Part shown: piece by piece, positions 36,695 through 45,218 of the stretch
Position numbering within the stretch: the stretch's first letter is position 1
Layout: every line of letters begins with the position of its first letter
Source of the DNA: Emticicia agri
Lineage (GTDB): Bacteria > Bacteroidota > Bacteroidia > Cytophagales > Spirosomataceae
Direction: 5' to 3'
NCBI GenBank assembly: GCA_945860265.1
Contig: CAMAQF010000001.1
Span: 167,041 to 231,040 of the forward strand
DNA length: 64,000 nt
Position numbers and translations under genes: made by a program
Notes under the pieces: generated by a model
What the model saw: only the letters and a program-made list of their open reading frames with translations
Database searches by the model: none
What the model was told of the DNA's origin: nothing

Positions 36695-36717
36695 GACAAG
36701 TTAAAAACTTGTCCTAC
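36695..36717. repeat. GACAAGTT/AACTTGTC palindrome
   Basis: GACAAGTT (36695-36702) and AACTTGTC (36706-36713), then CTAC. It is a single related copy of the GTAGGACAGGTT repeat pair at 8774-8839. It lies between moaE and the gene ending at 36720. Confidence 0.55.
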
Positions 36718-36719
36718 TT

Positions 36720-37628
36720 TTATAAACTGGCCGCTAATTCTTCTCGACGATTTTTGTACAATTCGGTAGCTTTATCAAGCAAAATATTCATTGCCGATGG
36801 CATTTGGGTTGATAAAATTCCGCCATAAATAGCACTATCAACTTCTCGGAGGGCATCCTCCAAACGTGCACTTGGTAATCTCGAAACAATTTCTTTGGTT
36901 GTATAAGAAGTATAAGGGCGTTTTTCAAGCCATTCTAAGTGTTTTTTCCACAAAACTAATGCTTTCCCAATTGTCACATCATCTAAAGTTGAGCGAGTAA
37001 ATTTCTTATAATTAGCCAGAAAATCCACATGACGGCGGCTAAAAAGAAATAAAGTATATTGTTTGCGAATAAAGCGACCAAACAACGCATAAATGATAAG
37101 TACAACGCCCAAAATCCCCAAAATATACGTCATAATCTTTGGATAATTAACCTGCTGCGATAGCAGCAGAAGTTTTGTATCAGTCTTTAATTGTAAAGAA
37201 TCGACGCTGGTTTTTATCATTTCCTTTAAAAAAACCGAATCGGTCAACGAATAAACCATCGTGCAATCCCGCTTTGAAAGTACATAAATTGGAAGCCCTA
37301 ATTTTTGATTTTTCGTAATTTCAAAAGTCACGAGCGTATAAATTACACTATCTATACTGACCCCATTGGTCGTTGAAGTCTGAAAAATATTTCTACGAAT
37401 TATCTCAAATGGATAAAAATTATAGGTTGTATCAGGGAAAAAAACCTCTGCCGACGGATTGTGGTGATAGCTGAGTGCGTAATCAATGGGGCGACCAAGT
37501 TCAATACTATCAGTTTGAAACCTCCCGATAGGTTTTTGAGCGTAGCTGATTCCTATAACCAACAAACAACTAATTATCAATAAGATACTGTTTACTGATT
37601 TTATTATTTGCTTAATTCTTATTGACAT
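36720..37628 (-). CDS. BatD-like membrane protein, partner of DUF58
   Basis: 302 aa. A signal-like hydrophobic segment (about residues 12-29) leads to a beta-rich extracytoplasmic region (about 30-165), one membrane helix (about 168-190, IMTYILGILGVVLIIYALFG) and a cytoplasmic helical tail. This layout suits the small BatD-like or DUF4381-like proteins encoded next to DUF58 in MoxR/Bat clusters. No specific domain could be named. It follows the DUF58 gene by 36 bases and would be cotranscribed with it. MoxR and the VWA proteins BatA/B are missing from the window. Confidence 0.6.
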   Translation of the reverse strand: MSIRIKQIIKSVNSILLIISCLLVIGISYAQKPIGRFQTDSIELGRPIDYALSYHHNPSAEVFFPDTTYNFYPFEIIRRNIFQTSTTNGVSIDSVIYTLVTFEITKNQKLGLPIYVLSKRDCTMVYSLTDSVFLKEMIKTSVDSLQLKTDTKLLLLSQQVNYPKIMTYILGILGVVLIIYALFGRFIRKQYTLFLFSRRHVDFLANYKKFTRSTLDDVTIGKALVLWKKHLEWLEKRPYTSYTTKEIVSRLPSARLEDALREVDSAIYGGILSTQMPSAMNILLDKATELYKNRREELAASL

Positions 37629-37664
37629 TTTTATCTTTTTAAACCTTTGTCTTCTATCGACAGC

Positions 37665-38528
37665 TTATTTCCTTACTCTGAATAATTGAATTAATTTCGG
37701 CACATAATCTTTTCCCGAATCAATAGCTACATAATTGGCATTTTGTTGCTTACACAAAGTTTCTAAACGTTTCTGATTATCTTCAAAAACGTCCCGCATT
37801 TCACGCTTAAACGATGGTGAAGAAGTATTTAACCAAACTGTTTTCTTACTTTCTTTGTCCAAAACTGGAATAATGCCTAGACTTGGCAACTTTATTTCTC
37901 TCTGGTCATAGACATGAACTACAACCAAATCGTGTTTACGAGCTAGAGCCCTGAGATTATGTTCGTAATCTTTATCCAAAAAATCAGAAATCAAAATCAC
38001 AACGCTCTTTCGGCGAAGCATATTCAGGGCAAAACCAATGGCCGATGGAATATCGGTTTTCTGCGAAACTGGCTTCATCTTAAAGAGTGTCAAGATGAGT
38101 TCGTATCCGTGTTTCATGCCATTTGTGGGTTTAAAATACAATTCCTTTTGATCAGAAAAACAATAAAGTCCTACGTGACCAGCCTCTTTAATGGCTGAAA
38201 GTGCCAAAACACCACAAATTTCTTTTGCCGTATCTATTTTCAAACGTCCGCTGTTTCCTACTTCCTGCGAGCTACTCACATCGAGCATAAAAAATACGGT
38301 TTGCTCTTTTTCTTCTTTAAAAATCTTTACATAAGCACCGTCACCTTTGGCAGTCGTAATCCAATCAATTGTCCGAACGTCATCGCCGTATTGGTAGGTA
38401 CGCAAATCGCTGAACTCCACACCAGAGCCTTTAAAAACCGAACGAAAGTTTCCATGCATGTGACCATTCACTGCTTTTCGGATTTTAATCTCATACTTGT
38501 TGAGTTTTGAAATAATACTTTCTACCAT
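37665..38528 (-). CDS. DUF58 domain protein (Bat cluster)
   Basis: 287 aa, soluble. The DUF58 signature GVEFSDLRTYQYGDDVRTIDW (about residues 35-55) is followed by a vWA-like fold whose metal site is seen in FFMLDVSSSQEVG (DxSxS). In Bacteroidota such proteins accompany MoxR AAA ATPases and the Bat proteins, in envelope stress tolerance. Here no moxR lies upstream: the next 350 bases hold only repeats. The start at 38528 is an ATG right after a region with direct repeats. Confidence 0.85.
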   Translation of the reverse strand: MVESIISKLNKYEIKIRKAVNGHMHGNFRSVFKGSGVEFSDLRTYQYGDDVRTIDWITTAKGDGAYVKIFKEEKEQTVFFMLDVSSSQEVGNSGRLKIDTAKEICGVLALSAIKEAGHVGLYCFSDQKELYFKPTNGMKHGYELILTLFKMKPVSQKTDIPSAIGFALNMLRRKSVVILISDFLDKDYEHNLRALARKHDLVVVHVYDQREIKLPSLGIIPVLDKESKKTVWLNTSSPSFKREMRDVFEDNQKRLETLCKQQNANYVAIDSGKDYVPKLIQLFRVRK

Positions 38529-38535
38529 TTTTTGA

Positions 38536-38566
38536 TGGATAATTGATAATGTAAAATTGAAAATGG
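38536..38566. repeat. Degenerate GATAATTGATAAT repeat
   Basis: GGATAATTGATAATG followed by AAAATTGAAAATGG; a looser copy of the repeat type at 14231 and 16993. It lies immediately upstream of the DUF58 gene. Confidence 0.4.
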
Positions 38567-38604
38567 AAACTAATTGTGACCAATAAAATTCATTGTAAAA
38601 TTAC

Positions 38605-38702
38605 AACACAGATGACACTGATTTTTAGAGATTTACACTGATTTAAAAATAAAAAACTCCATTTTATCAGTGTAAATCTTTCGAATCTGCTTCATCAGTG
38701 TT
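38605..38702. repeat. Imperfect inverted repeat of about 38 bases
   Basis: Left arm 38605-38643 (AACACAGATGACACTGATTT and on) and right arm 38666-38702 are imperfect reverse complements, sharing GATTTACACTGAT exactly. The loop is about 22 bases. It looks like a non-coding mobile or REP-type element in a 357-base gene-free gap (38529-38885). Confidence 0.65.
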
Positions 38703-38885
38703 CCATTTTTGAATGATGATAGCTTAAATTGATAGATTCTAACATTATAATTTCTGTTTATTCAATAATTAAAGCAATTAAGAAAATTTAAAGCATGGAT
38801 TTTGTTAGATTTTTCCGTAATTTGTTTTTTAAAGTCAATCAAACAGTTCTAGTAAGATATTTTTAGATACGAAGATAAAGTGAAA

Positions 38886-39242
38886 ATGCTGACAAAAAAA
38901 ATATTCTTGGTTTTAGGTATAATTTTGACATTAATGGCTTGTGATAACCGTCCCAGCCGACCAAAAGATGCGATTGACGAGGCTACGATGGCGAAAATTT
39001 TAGCCGAAATTCATCTGACTGAAGCAAAAGTGAGTCGATTATCGTTTAAAGATTATGATTCTACTAAACTCGCCTATAAATATTTGGAGCAGCAAATAAT
39101 GATAAAATATAAAACCGACACAGCACGTTATAGAGCAAGTTACAATTATTATGTAACAAACCCCGAACAAATGACCAAGCTTTACGGAAATGTGCTAAAA
39201 AATTTAGAGGAATTGAAGAAAAAGAAGAAAATGGCATATTGA
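38886..39242 (+). CDS. DUF4296 lipoprotein
   Basis: 118 aa. The start taken is ATG 38886; a GTG two codons earlier is possible. The signal peptide ends in the lipobox LMAC (Cys19). The DUF4296 core follows: AKILAEIHLTEAKVSRL and the paired helices KYLEQQIMIKYKTD, ending in a lysine-rich tail. The family is restricted to Bacteroidota and its role is unknown. It precedes the glycosyltransferase by 50 bases and may share its transcript. Confidence 0.88.
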   Translation: MLTKKIFLVLGIILTLMACDNRPSRPKDAIDEATMAKILAEIHLTEAKVSRLSFKDYDSTKLAYKYLEQQIMIKYKTDTARYRASYNYYVTNPEQMTKLYGNVLKNLEELKKKKKMAY

Positions 39243-39292
39243 TTGTCTTGTTAGTAAATATCAATGTGCAATCCTAAACTTGACTATATACT

Positions 39293-40024
39293 TTGAAAGA
39301 AAATCTTGTAATTATACCGACTTATAATGAAATCGAAAATATAGAAGCGATTATCAGAAAAGTCATGAGTTTGAGCGAAACCTTTGATATCCTGATTTTG
39401 GATGATGGATCGCCCGATGGTACTGGAAAAAAAGTTAAAGAAATACAAAATGAGTTTACACAACATCTACACCTTATTGAAAGAAATGGAAAACTCGGCT
39501 TGGGCACAGCATATATTTACGGTTTTAAGTGGGCATTAAAAAACGGCTATCAGTTTATTTATGAAATGGATGCCGATTTCTCACACAATCCCGAAGATTT
39601 GATAAAACTCTACAAAGCTTGCAAAATTGATGGCTATGATGTGGCGATCGGCTCTCGCTATATAAAAGGTGTAAACGTTGTTAACTGGCCGATGGGCAGA
39701 GTACTGATGTCGTATTTTGCGGGTGTTTATGTGCGAATGATTACGGGTATGAAAATCATGGACCCAACGGGTGGATTTATTTGCTATCGACAAGAAGTAT
39801 TGAAGACCATTCCACTAAATAAAATTACGTTTATAGGCTATGCTTTTCAGATTGAAATGAAATTCAACGCTTTTTTGTACAAATTTAATATCACAGAAGT
39901 ACCAATCATCTTCACAGACCGCACAAAAGGCGTGTCAAAAATGTCTAGCAAGATTTTTCAGGAAGCTATTTTTGGCGTAATTATGATGAAAATTTGGAGT
40001 TGGTTTAAAAGTTTCAAAAGATAG
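39293..40024 (+). CDS. Polyprenol monophosphomannose synthase-like GT2
   Basis: 243 aa glycosyltransferase family 2, resembling dolichol-phosphate mannose synthase (DPM1 class without membrane helices). It has IIPTYNEIENIEAI, DDGSPDGTGKKV, NGKLGLGTAYIYGFKWAL and the DxD metal site EMDADFSHNPEDL. The segment GSRYIKGVNVVNWPMGR is specific to this class. The product would be a polyprenyl-phosphate sugar used by membrane glycosyltransferases for lipoprotein or surface glycans. The start is TTG at 39293; no ATG lies near the beginning. Confidence 0.88.
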   Translation: MKENLVIIPTYNEIENIEAIIRKVMSLSETFDILILDDGSPDGTGKKVKEIQNEFTQHLHLIERNGKLGLGTAYIYGFKWALKNGYQFIYEMDADFSHNPEDLIKLYKACKIDGYDVAIGSRYIKGVNVVNWPMGRVLMSYFAGVYVRMITGMKIMDPTGGFICYRQEVLKTIPLNKITFIGYAFQIEMKFNAFLYKFNITEVPIIFTDRTKGVSKMSSKIFQEAIFGVIMMKIWSWFKSFKR

Positions 40025-40030
40025 ATTTTA

Positions 40031-40080
40031 AAGTCCACAGTTTTCAGTGGGCAGTTTTCAGTCTTCAATAGGCAGTTTTC
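40031..40080. repeat. Tandem CAGTTTTCA repeats
   Basis: Three copies of (G/C)CAGTTTTCA separated by 10-15 bases. Such short satellites are common in Bacteroidota intergenic DNA. A second related motif (AACTGAGGACTAAAGACT) flanks the far side of the terminator. Confidence 0.55.
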
Positions 40081-40088
40081 AAAAAAAC

Positions 40089-40121
40089 AAAAACCTCGTA
40101 AGTTAAACTTGCGAGGTTTTT
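40089..40121. terminator. Bidirectional terminator
   Basis: AAAAACCTCGTAAG (40089-40102) pairs with CTTGCGAGGTTTTT (40108-40121) with one mismatch, between the convergent glycosyltransferase and tail-specific protease genes. Confidence 0.85.
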
Positions 40122-40162
40122 GTTTTTAGAAAGACTGTTCATTGCAAACTGAGGACTAAAGA

Positions 40163-42280
40163 CTAATTTTTCAATGCCATTCCTTTTTGTTGGATCACAT
40201 CGTTCATGATATTTAGTGTTTCGCCGAGATAAACGTCTTTTTTCAAATATTTTACCCAAAAATCGTTTCTATCTTTTTTCAACGAATCAGAATTGATAGC
40301 ATCTAAATCACTTAATAAATTAGCTACTGATAAATCATCTTTAAGCTGAGTTAAATTTCTAACCTTGGTCGAAATCTCCTTCACTTCTTTTTGTTGAGCT
40401 TTATAATTTTGAATTTCCAACGATCGTGCCGTTTTACGATTATCTGCCAAAATATTTGTCTTTTCTTTTATTTCCTTAAACACACCATTGGTTGTTAATC
40501 GCTCTTGATTTTTTTGTTGTAAAGCCACTAAATCAGGTGCATAAGTCCAAGTTTGGTAAGATGCTTTTGGCATTTCGTCCCATACGAGAGCATTTTTACT
40601 ATCTTTTTCACGTACTTTATAAGCTTCGTACAAACCTGGCAAAACAATATCAGATTCTACGCCTTTTAGTTGCGTTGCACCACCATCTACTCTATAATAT
40701 TTTTGTAGAGTAAGGTGTAAAGCACCTAAATCTCCAGATCCGCTTCCTGTACCATTGCCACCGACTGGAAATGCACGCTGAACAGTTCCTTTACCAAAAG
40801 TAGAACTTGAACCAACCACTACCCCACGCTTATAATCTTGAATAGCCGATGCAAAGATCTCAGAAGCAGAAGCACTGCGTTCGTTTACCATCACCACTAA
40901 TGGACCACCAAAAAGCACCGATGCGTCATTATCTGCCATTTTCGAAGGGCGACCAGCACGGTCACGGATTTGCACAACCGGACCAGTTTTGATAAATAGA
41001 CCAACCATATTTACCACTTCTTGCAAGCTACCACCACCATTATCTCTGATATCAAGAATAATTCCTTGTACCCCTTCGGCTTTTAGACGAGCTACTTCTT
41101 TGGCTACATCTTGCGAGCAACGAGCCGCCTGTGGACGTTGAAAATCGGCATAAAATGCTGGTAAATCTATCAAACCAATTTTGTGTTTGCCGCTATTGAT
41201 GATTACACTACGAGCAAAAGTTTCATCCAATTTCAACCCTGCACGAATCATAGAAACGGTTTTTAAAGTACCATCAGGTTTCTGAACTGTAATTTTCACT
41301 TCCGTGCCTTCGGCACCTCTGATAAGTTTCACGGCATCATCAGTTGTGTAACCCGTAATATCTTCGGCTTCGCCAGTCGCTTGGGCTACTTTTACAATAA
41401 AATCATTGGTCTGAATCTCGCCTGACTTCCAAGCTGGGCCACCAGTTGTTATCGTTTTGATTTTTACTTTATCATCTTCTTGCTGCAATAAGGCACCAAT
41501 GCCGAAGAAACGACCACTCAAACGTTCGTCAAACGAGCGTTTTTCCACTGGTGGAAAGAAATCGGTGTGCGGGTCCATTTCGTTTGTGATTGTATTGACC
41601 AACATCGCAAAGCGTTGATTTTCGTCGAATTTATTACGCAAACGATCAAAATATTTGTCCATTGCTTTTTTGACTTTAGCACGGGCTTCTTTTTCCAACT
41701 CTTGGTCAGATTTCATAATTAAACCTTTCTTAGCTTTGTTTTTTTCTTGCGTTTCTTGGGCATCAATGTAGCGGTCAAGCGTCTGCCATTTTAGGTATTT
41801 TCTCCATCGATCCTTTTTTTCTGAGTCATTCGAGGCGAAATCTAATTTATCGGCATCTAATTCCAAAACATCATTTTTCGTAAACTCAAATGGTTTTTCG
41901 ATATAATTCTTATAAATTGCTTCCGCCTCAACGATTCTGTTTTTGTAGATTTCATCAGCCGCAGCAAAAAATACCAATTGCGAACCATGAATTTCATCAT
42001 CAATTGTTGTTTCAAACTTACGCAATTTGGATATGTCTTTTTCGAGCAAAATACGTTTACTTGGGTCAAGACGTTTCAAAAATTCGCTAAAAATCTCTTT
42101 TGAAAAATTATCATCAATCTTTTTCGGACTATAATGTCCTTGTTCTAGCATTGCTCCAACGTATTGTAGAATAGTTTCGTTTTTACTTGGTGGGTCGCTA
42201 TTGAGTGGTGTTGCCGCTGTAAAAATCGTCAACAAACTTATGCTCAAAAATGGCCTAATAAACAAAAGTGACTTTTTCAT
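40163..42280 (-). CDS. prc: Tail-specific protease (carboxy-terminal processing peptidase, S41)
   Basis: 705 aa periplasmic protease that degrades proteins tagged or exposed at their C-termini. The start at 42280 gives a signal peptide (LFIRPFLSISLLTIFTAA). Domain order: an N-terminal helical domain (about 40-225), PDZ (about 235-330, GRFFGIGALLQQ), the S41 core with the catalytic Ser in NERSASASEIFASAI and Lys in SSTFGKGTVQ, then a C-terminal domain of the Prc/DUF3340 kind. The start 20 codons upstream was rejected because it precedes the signal peptide with hydrophobic non-signal residues. It is followed by a strong terminator. Confidence 0.93.
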   Translation of the reverse strand: MKKSLLFIRPFLSISLLTIFTAATPLNSDPPSKNETILQYVGAMLEQGHYSPKKIDDNFSKEIFSEFLKRLDPSKRILLEKDISKLRKFETTIDDEIHGSQLVFFAAADEIYKNRIVEAEAIYKNYIEKPFEFTKNDVLELDADKLDFASNDSEKKDRWRKYLKWQTLDRYIDAQETQEKNKAKKGLIMKSDQELEKEARAKVKKAMDKYFDRLRNKFDENQRFAMLVNTITNEMDPHTDFFPPVEKRSFDERLSGRFFGIGALLQQEDDKVKIKTITTGGPAWKSGEIQTNDFIVKVAQATGEAEDITGYTTDDAVKLIRGAEGTEVKITVQKPDGTLKTVSMIRAGLKLDETFARSVIINSGKHKIGLIDLPAFYADFQRPQAARCSQDVAKEVARLKAEGVQGIILDIRDNGGGSLQEVVNMVGLFIKTGPVVQIRDRAGRPSKMADNDASVLFGGPLVVMVNERSASASEIFASAIQDYKRGVVVGSSSTFGKGTVQRAFPVGGNGTGSGSGDLGALHLTLQKYYRVDGGATQLKGVESDIVLPGLYEAYKVREKDSKNALVWDEMPKASYQTWTYAPDLVALQQKNQERLTTNGVFKEIKEKTNILADNRKTARSLEIQNYKAQQKEVKEISTKVRNLTQLKDDLSVANLLSDLDAINSDSLKKDRNDFWVKYLKKDVYLGETLNIMNDVIQQKGMALKN

Positions 42281-42548
42281 ATTATATACGTGTATTTTAA
42301 ATGGATAATTTACAATTAAACTAAAATAAGTGTTGCACACACCAATATTGCATCATACAGCTGTGGCATACTTTGCCAAAATTGCTGATACTAAGTTAAT
42401 AAAAATCAATCCATTTTATAACGATAATAGTCTAATTAAGTTTTTGGAACAAGACTAAATATGATAAATGGATATTTTTAGTGTTTATGAGGATAATAGA
42501 GGCTATATAAACAGGTTAGCTAAGTTGTACTCGGAAGATACATACTAT

Positions 42549-42579
42549 ACATCCCCTGACTAACGAAGTCGGGGGATGT
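42549..42579. other. Hairpin ACATCCCC/GGGGATGT
   Basis: ACATCCCCTGAC (42549-42560) pairs with GTCGGGGGATGT (42568-42579) with one mismatch and a loop of seven. There is no T run on either side, so it is not a normal terminator; a repeat or transcript-end structure is possible. It lies in the 340-base gap 42281-42620, which otherwise shows no gene. Confidence 0.5.
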
Positions 42580-42620
42580 TGGATATGTACAAAGCTTAAA
42601 TTTACCAATTTAGCTAAACT

Positions 42621-43028
42621 TTAAAGAAATTCTCCATTGTAATTCAAGAAATCAAAGATTACTTTATCCACTTCCGAAACGTTTTCACGGTCGGCATAAG
42701 AAAGCCATTTTATTTCCTCGATTTCGCTACTAGGCTCTAAATTTCCCTCATAATCTGCTGTGTAGCAAGTCATTTTTACGATAATTCCTTCATTATGGCT
42801 ATCGGCCTGTGCTTTGAAAGTACCGAAATAATTGATTGTTGACGAAATTATCGAAACCTTCAACTCTTCCCTAATTTCTCGAATGAGCGTTTCTTCATCA
42901 CTTTCATTATTTTCTCTTTTTCCTCCTGCGATATAATATTTCGTTTTCCCTTTCGACCTCGTACTTAGGATTTTCCCATTTTCTACTCTGATGTAAGCGA
43001 TTTTATCAATTTCAAGCAGATTTATCAT
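42621..43028 (-). CDS. NUDIX hydrolase
   Basis: 135 aa. The Nudix box is complete: GGKRENNESDEETLIREIREELKV (GX5EX7REUXEEXGU pattern, residues about 35-58), so it hydrolyses a nucleoside diphosphate linked to another group. The substrate is unknown; the size and GGKRE opening suit a housecleaning enzyme of the MutT type. Its ATG overlaps the esterase stop by four bases (ATGA), so it is translationally coupled downstream of that gene. Confidence 0.9.
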   Translation of the reverse strand: MINLLEIDKIAYIRVENGKILSTRSKGKTKYYIAGGKRENNESDEETLIREIREELKVSIISSTINYFGTFKAQADSHNEGIIVKMTCYTADYEGNLEPSSEIEEIKWLSYADRENVSEVDKVIFDFLNYNGEFL

Positions 43029-43891
43029 TTTAAGCTTCGCTTAAAAAACTCCCAAGCTTCTAAATGCACATCAATATCATTTGGGTAATCGTGCTTACCG
43101 TTAATGACTTTCAAAAGCGTAACTTCGGGTTTCCTTTTCTTCTTGAAAGTGTATTTTTCTACAGTTTTACCATCTTTTGGGTCGGTATCAGGTAATTTTT
43201 GCATTTGAGGTTTTCCTTTATAACCAGCTAGTGAAGACCAATATGCAAATGTTCGGTCAGTTGAGCGAACCAATCCTAAGCTAATGTTATTGGAAATTAC
43301 CTCTCCACCTTCATACGGATTTGTTTTATCGGCTGTACCATTGACAATCATGACAGGCATGGCTCTAAGTTTTTCTTCGCAATCAATATTATTTGTATCG
43401 GGCAAATTGGCAATAAGTGCCGAAATGGCTCTGAATCTTTCTGGCATTGTCAAAGCCAACTTGTAAGCCATGTGTCCACCCCCTGACGTCCCTACTGCAA
43501 AAACCTGATTTCCGTTGATTTGATAGCGTTCTACAAAGTATCTAATCATCGACTCAAAGAAAGCATTTTCATTGATATTTTCTAAATTAGCGGCCGAATT
43601 GGCTGTTTTTCGGCATTCATTCCAATATTTTTTATAACCATCAGGATAAACTAATAAAATATTTTCGGTTTGTGCGTTTTCCTCCAACGACTTGGCTCTT
43701 ACTCGCATTTGGATACCATTTCCACCCGAACCATGCAACACAAACACCAAAGAAGCTTTTGTTTGAGGAGATTTCAAGAAGTGAAAACTTCTATGATGCC
43801 CCTCGATTAAAAGTGAATCATCGACAATTTGAGCTTTTGTAATGAACGAGCCTACAAAAAGAAGTAAACTAAAAAGGTATTTCTGTTGCAT
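43025..43891 (-). CDS. Exported alpha/beta-hydrolase, esterase/PHB depolymerase-like
   Basis: 288 aa. A signal peptide occupies residues about 1-20 (FSLLLFVGSFITKAQ). The alpha/beta-hydrolase core shows the oxyanion motif FVLHGSGGNG, the nucleophile in FAVGTSGGGHMAY (GTSGG, Ser about 143), an acid near NGTADKTNPYEGG and the catalytic His in NGKHDYPND. The family (LpqC/poly-3-hydroxybutyrate depolymerase or feruloyl esterase type) acts outside the cytoplasm. The substrate is uncertain. It is the first gene of a two-gene unit with the NUDIX hydrolase. Confidence 0.85.
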   Translation of the reverse strand: MQQKYLFSLLLFVGSFITKAQIVDDSLLIEGHHRSFHFLKSPQTKASLVFVLHGSGGNGIQMRVRAKSLEENAQTENILLVYPDGYKKYWNECRKTANSAANLENINENAFFESMIRYFVERYQINGNQVFAVGTSGGGHMAYKLALTMPERFRAISALIANLPDTNNIDCEEKLRAMPVMIVNGTADKTNPYEGGEVISNNISLGLVRSTDRTFAYWSSLAGYKGKPQMQKLPDTDPKDGKTVEKYTFKKKRKPEVTLLKVINGKHDYPNDIDVHLEAWEFFKRSLK

Positions 43892-43996
43892 TTTGATTGC
43901 GATTTAAGTTAATAATGTTTTTCTCCCGCAGATTTCGAAGTGAAACGATGAAATTATGCATCCTTTTCTGCAAACAGCTGCAATTTCAGTAGGCAA

Positions 43997-44749
43997 TTAA
44001 ATAATCTCAACTCCTTGCTTCTGAAAATCTTTCAGAGCGACATCGGTTGGTTTTAGATTCGTAATCATCAAATCTAATTGCTGAAAATTGCAAACTCTAT
44101 GAGTTTCTTGCACATTTAGCTTCTCTTCAATGGTGCAGCAAACTGTTTTTTTGGCAGCTTGCATCATTTGTTGCTTGATTAACGACTCCTCATAATGGCG
44201 AATACTAAGCCCTTTTTGAGCATGAACACCATTTACACCCATAAAATAATAGTCGGCATTGATGTGTTCAAGTTGGCGAGAAACCTCACTTCCGAGCGTA
44301 ATCTGATAACGTTTGAAGTACGTTCCACCCAAAAAAATCACGTCGATTCTTGGGTGTTCGTTCAAAGCCATTGCCAATGGTGTACTGTTTGTAACAATTG
44401 TTAGTTCGAGCGTTTTTGCCAATTGTTCAGCCATGAAAAAATTGGTCGTCCCACCATCCATGATGATAGTTTGACGATTTTCAAAGAGTTTTTGAGCTTT
44501 TTTTGATAAAATTACAAGTTCTTCGCTGCTGCTTTCTCCATTTGTTTTTGTTCCTAAAACCGATAAATAAGAGTTGGCCACGGCTCCTCCGTGTACTTTT
44601 TTCAAGAAGCCTTTATCTTCCAATTCGATAATATCTCGACGAATGCTGTCATAGGAGACTTCCAAGAATTTCCCCAGTTCTACAAAATTGATTTTCTTAT
44701 CGGTGTTAAGTTTATCAAGTATTAAGCGTTGTCTTTCTTCCTTTAGCAT
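43997..44749 (-). CDS. DeoR/GlpR-family transcriptional regulator
   Basis: 250 aa. The N-terminal helix-turn-helix is KINFVELGKFLEVSYDSIRRDI with the DeoR-signature Arg-Arg pair, followed by FLKKVHGGAV. The C-terminal sugar-phosphate-sensing domain shows IIMDGGTTNFFMAEQL and the EIVSQLEHINAD... segment. Such proteins repress sugar or nucleoside uptake genes when the inducer phosphate is absent. Divergent to it, beyond 469 bases, are an APC permease and a PfkB kinase. Palindromic sites close to its start suggest autoregulation and possibly control of the divergent pair. Confidence 0.9.
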   Translation of the reverse strand: MLKEERQRLILDKLNTDKKINFVELGKFLEVSYDSIRRDIIELEDKGFLKKVHGGAVANSYLSVLGTKTNGESSSEELVILSKKAQKLFENRQTIIMDGGTTNFFMAEQLAKTLELTIVTNSTPLAMALNEHPRIDVIFLGGTYFKRYQITLGSEVSRQLEHINADYYFMGVNGVHAQKGLSIRHYEESLIKQQMMQAAKKTVCCTIEEKLNVQETHRVCNFQQLDLMITNLKPTDVALKDFQKQGVEII

Positions 44750-44755
44750 AATTTA

Positions 44756-44834
44756 TTGCAAATATTTGTGCAAATATTGCAATTAAATGCAAACATTTAT
44801 TCACATCATCAAGAAACTTTGCATATATTTGCAA
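44756..44834. promoter_or_regulatory. Candidate operator: TTGCAAATATTTGCAA palindromes
   Basis: Two palindromic sites, TTGCAAATATTTG-TG-CAA... (44756-44782) and TTGCATATATTTGCAA (44819-44834), lie within 90 bases of the regulator start. A TATATTTG -7 box for rightward transcription lies inside the second (44824-44831), so binding would block it. Confidence 0.5.
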
Positions 44835-44884
44835 TGTTCTTTTGAGAATTGATTACCTATGATGAAATGTAAATGTCTCTAAGA

Positions 44885-45060
44885 GGTTGTCGGATAAAAC
44901 TGGCAACCTTTCAAGAGTGCATAAACAAATCGAAGATTAATACTTACCTAAAAAATATATTATTGTAGTTTTGTTTAATAACTTAAGTCAAAACAATTGT
45001 TTGATGCTTAATTAAGTTTTAAATGGATGGAGTGGTCGGTCAGCAAACTGACCATTTTTT
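44885..45060 (+). other. Structured leader or small RNA with its own terminator
   Basis: Hairpin 1: GGTTGTC (44885-44891) with GGCAACC (44902-44908). Hairpin 2: GGTCAG (45038-45043) with CTGACC (45048-45053), then ATTTTTTT, a standard Rho-independent terminator on the plus strand. No plus-strand gene precedes it, and a TAGTTTTG box lies at 44966-44973. It may be the attenuator leader of the permease gene or an independent short RNA. Confidence 0.45.
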
Positions 45061-45157
45061 TGCCTGCTTCACAAATATTTCTACTTTATTATATTGACTA
45101 TCAAGTCATTAGTGATATTTCCAAACGCTTCGTACTATTTACTCTTCTAAAGTAAGG

Positions 45158-45188
45158 TTTTGACTTTTACTTAAAATTATTATCTTCG
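45158..45188 (+). promoter_or_regulatory. Promoter of the APC permease gene
   Basis: TTTG (45158-45161), a spacer of exactly 19 bases, then TATCTTCG (45181-45188), a near match to TAnnTTTG. It lies 30 bases before the ATG at 45219 and downstream of the leader terminator, so the permease can be transcribed independently of it. Confidence 0.55.
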
Positions 45189-45218
45189 TTTCAAAACTAA
45201 CAAAAAAACTTCATCTAA

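Noticed and set aside
42549..42579. Rho-independent terminator after the NUDIX gene
   Set aside because: The stem is good but there is no T run on either strand, so it was listed only as a hairpin.
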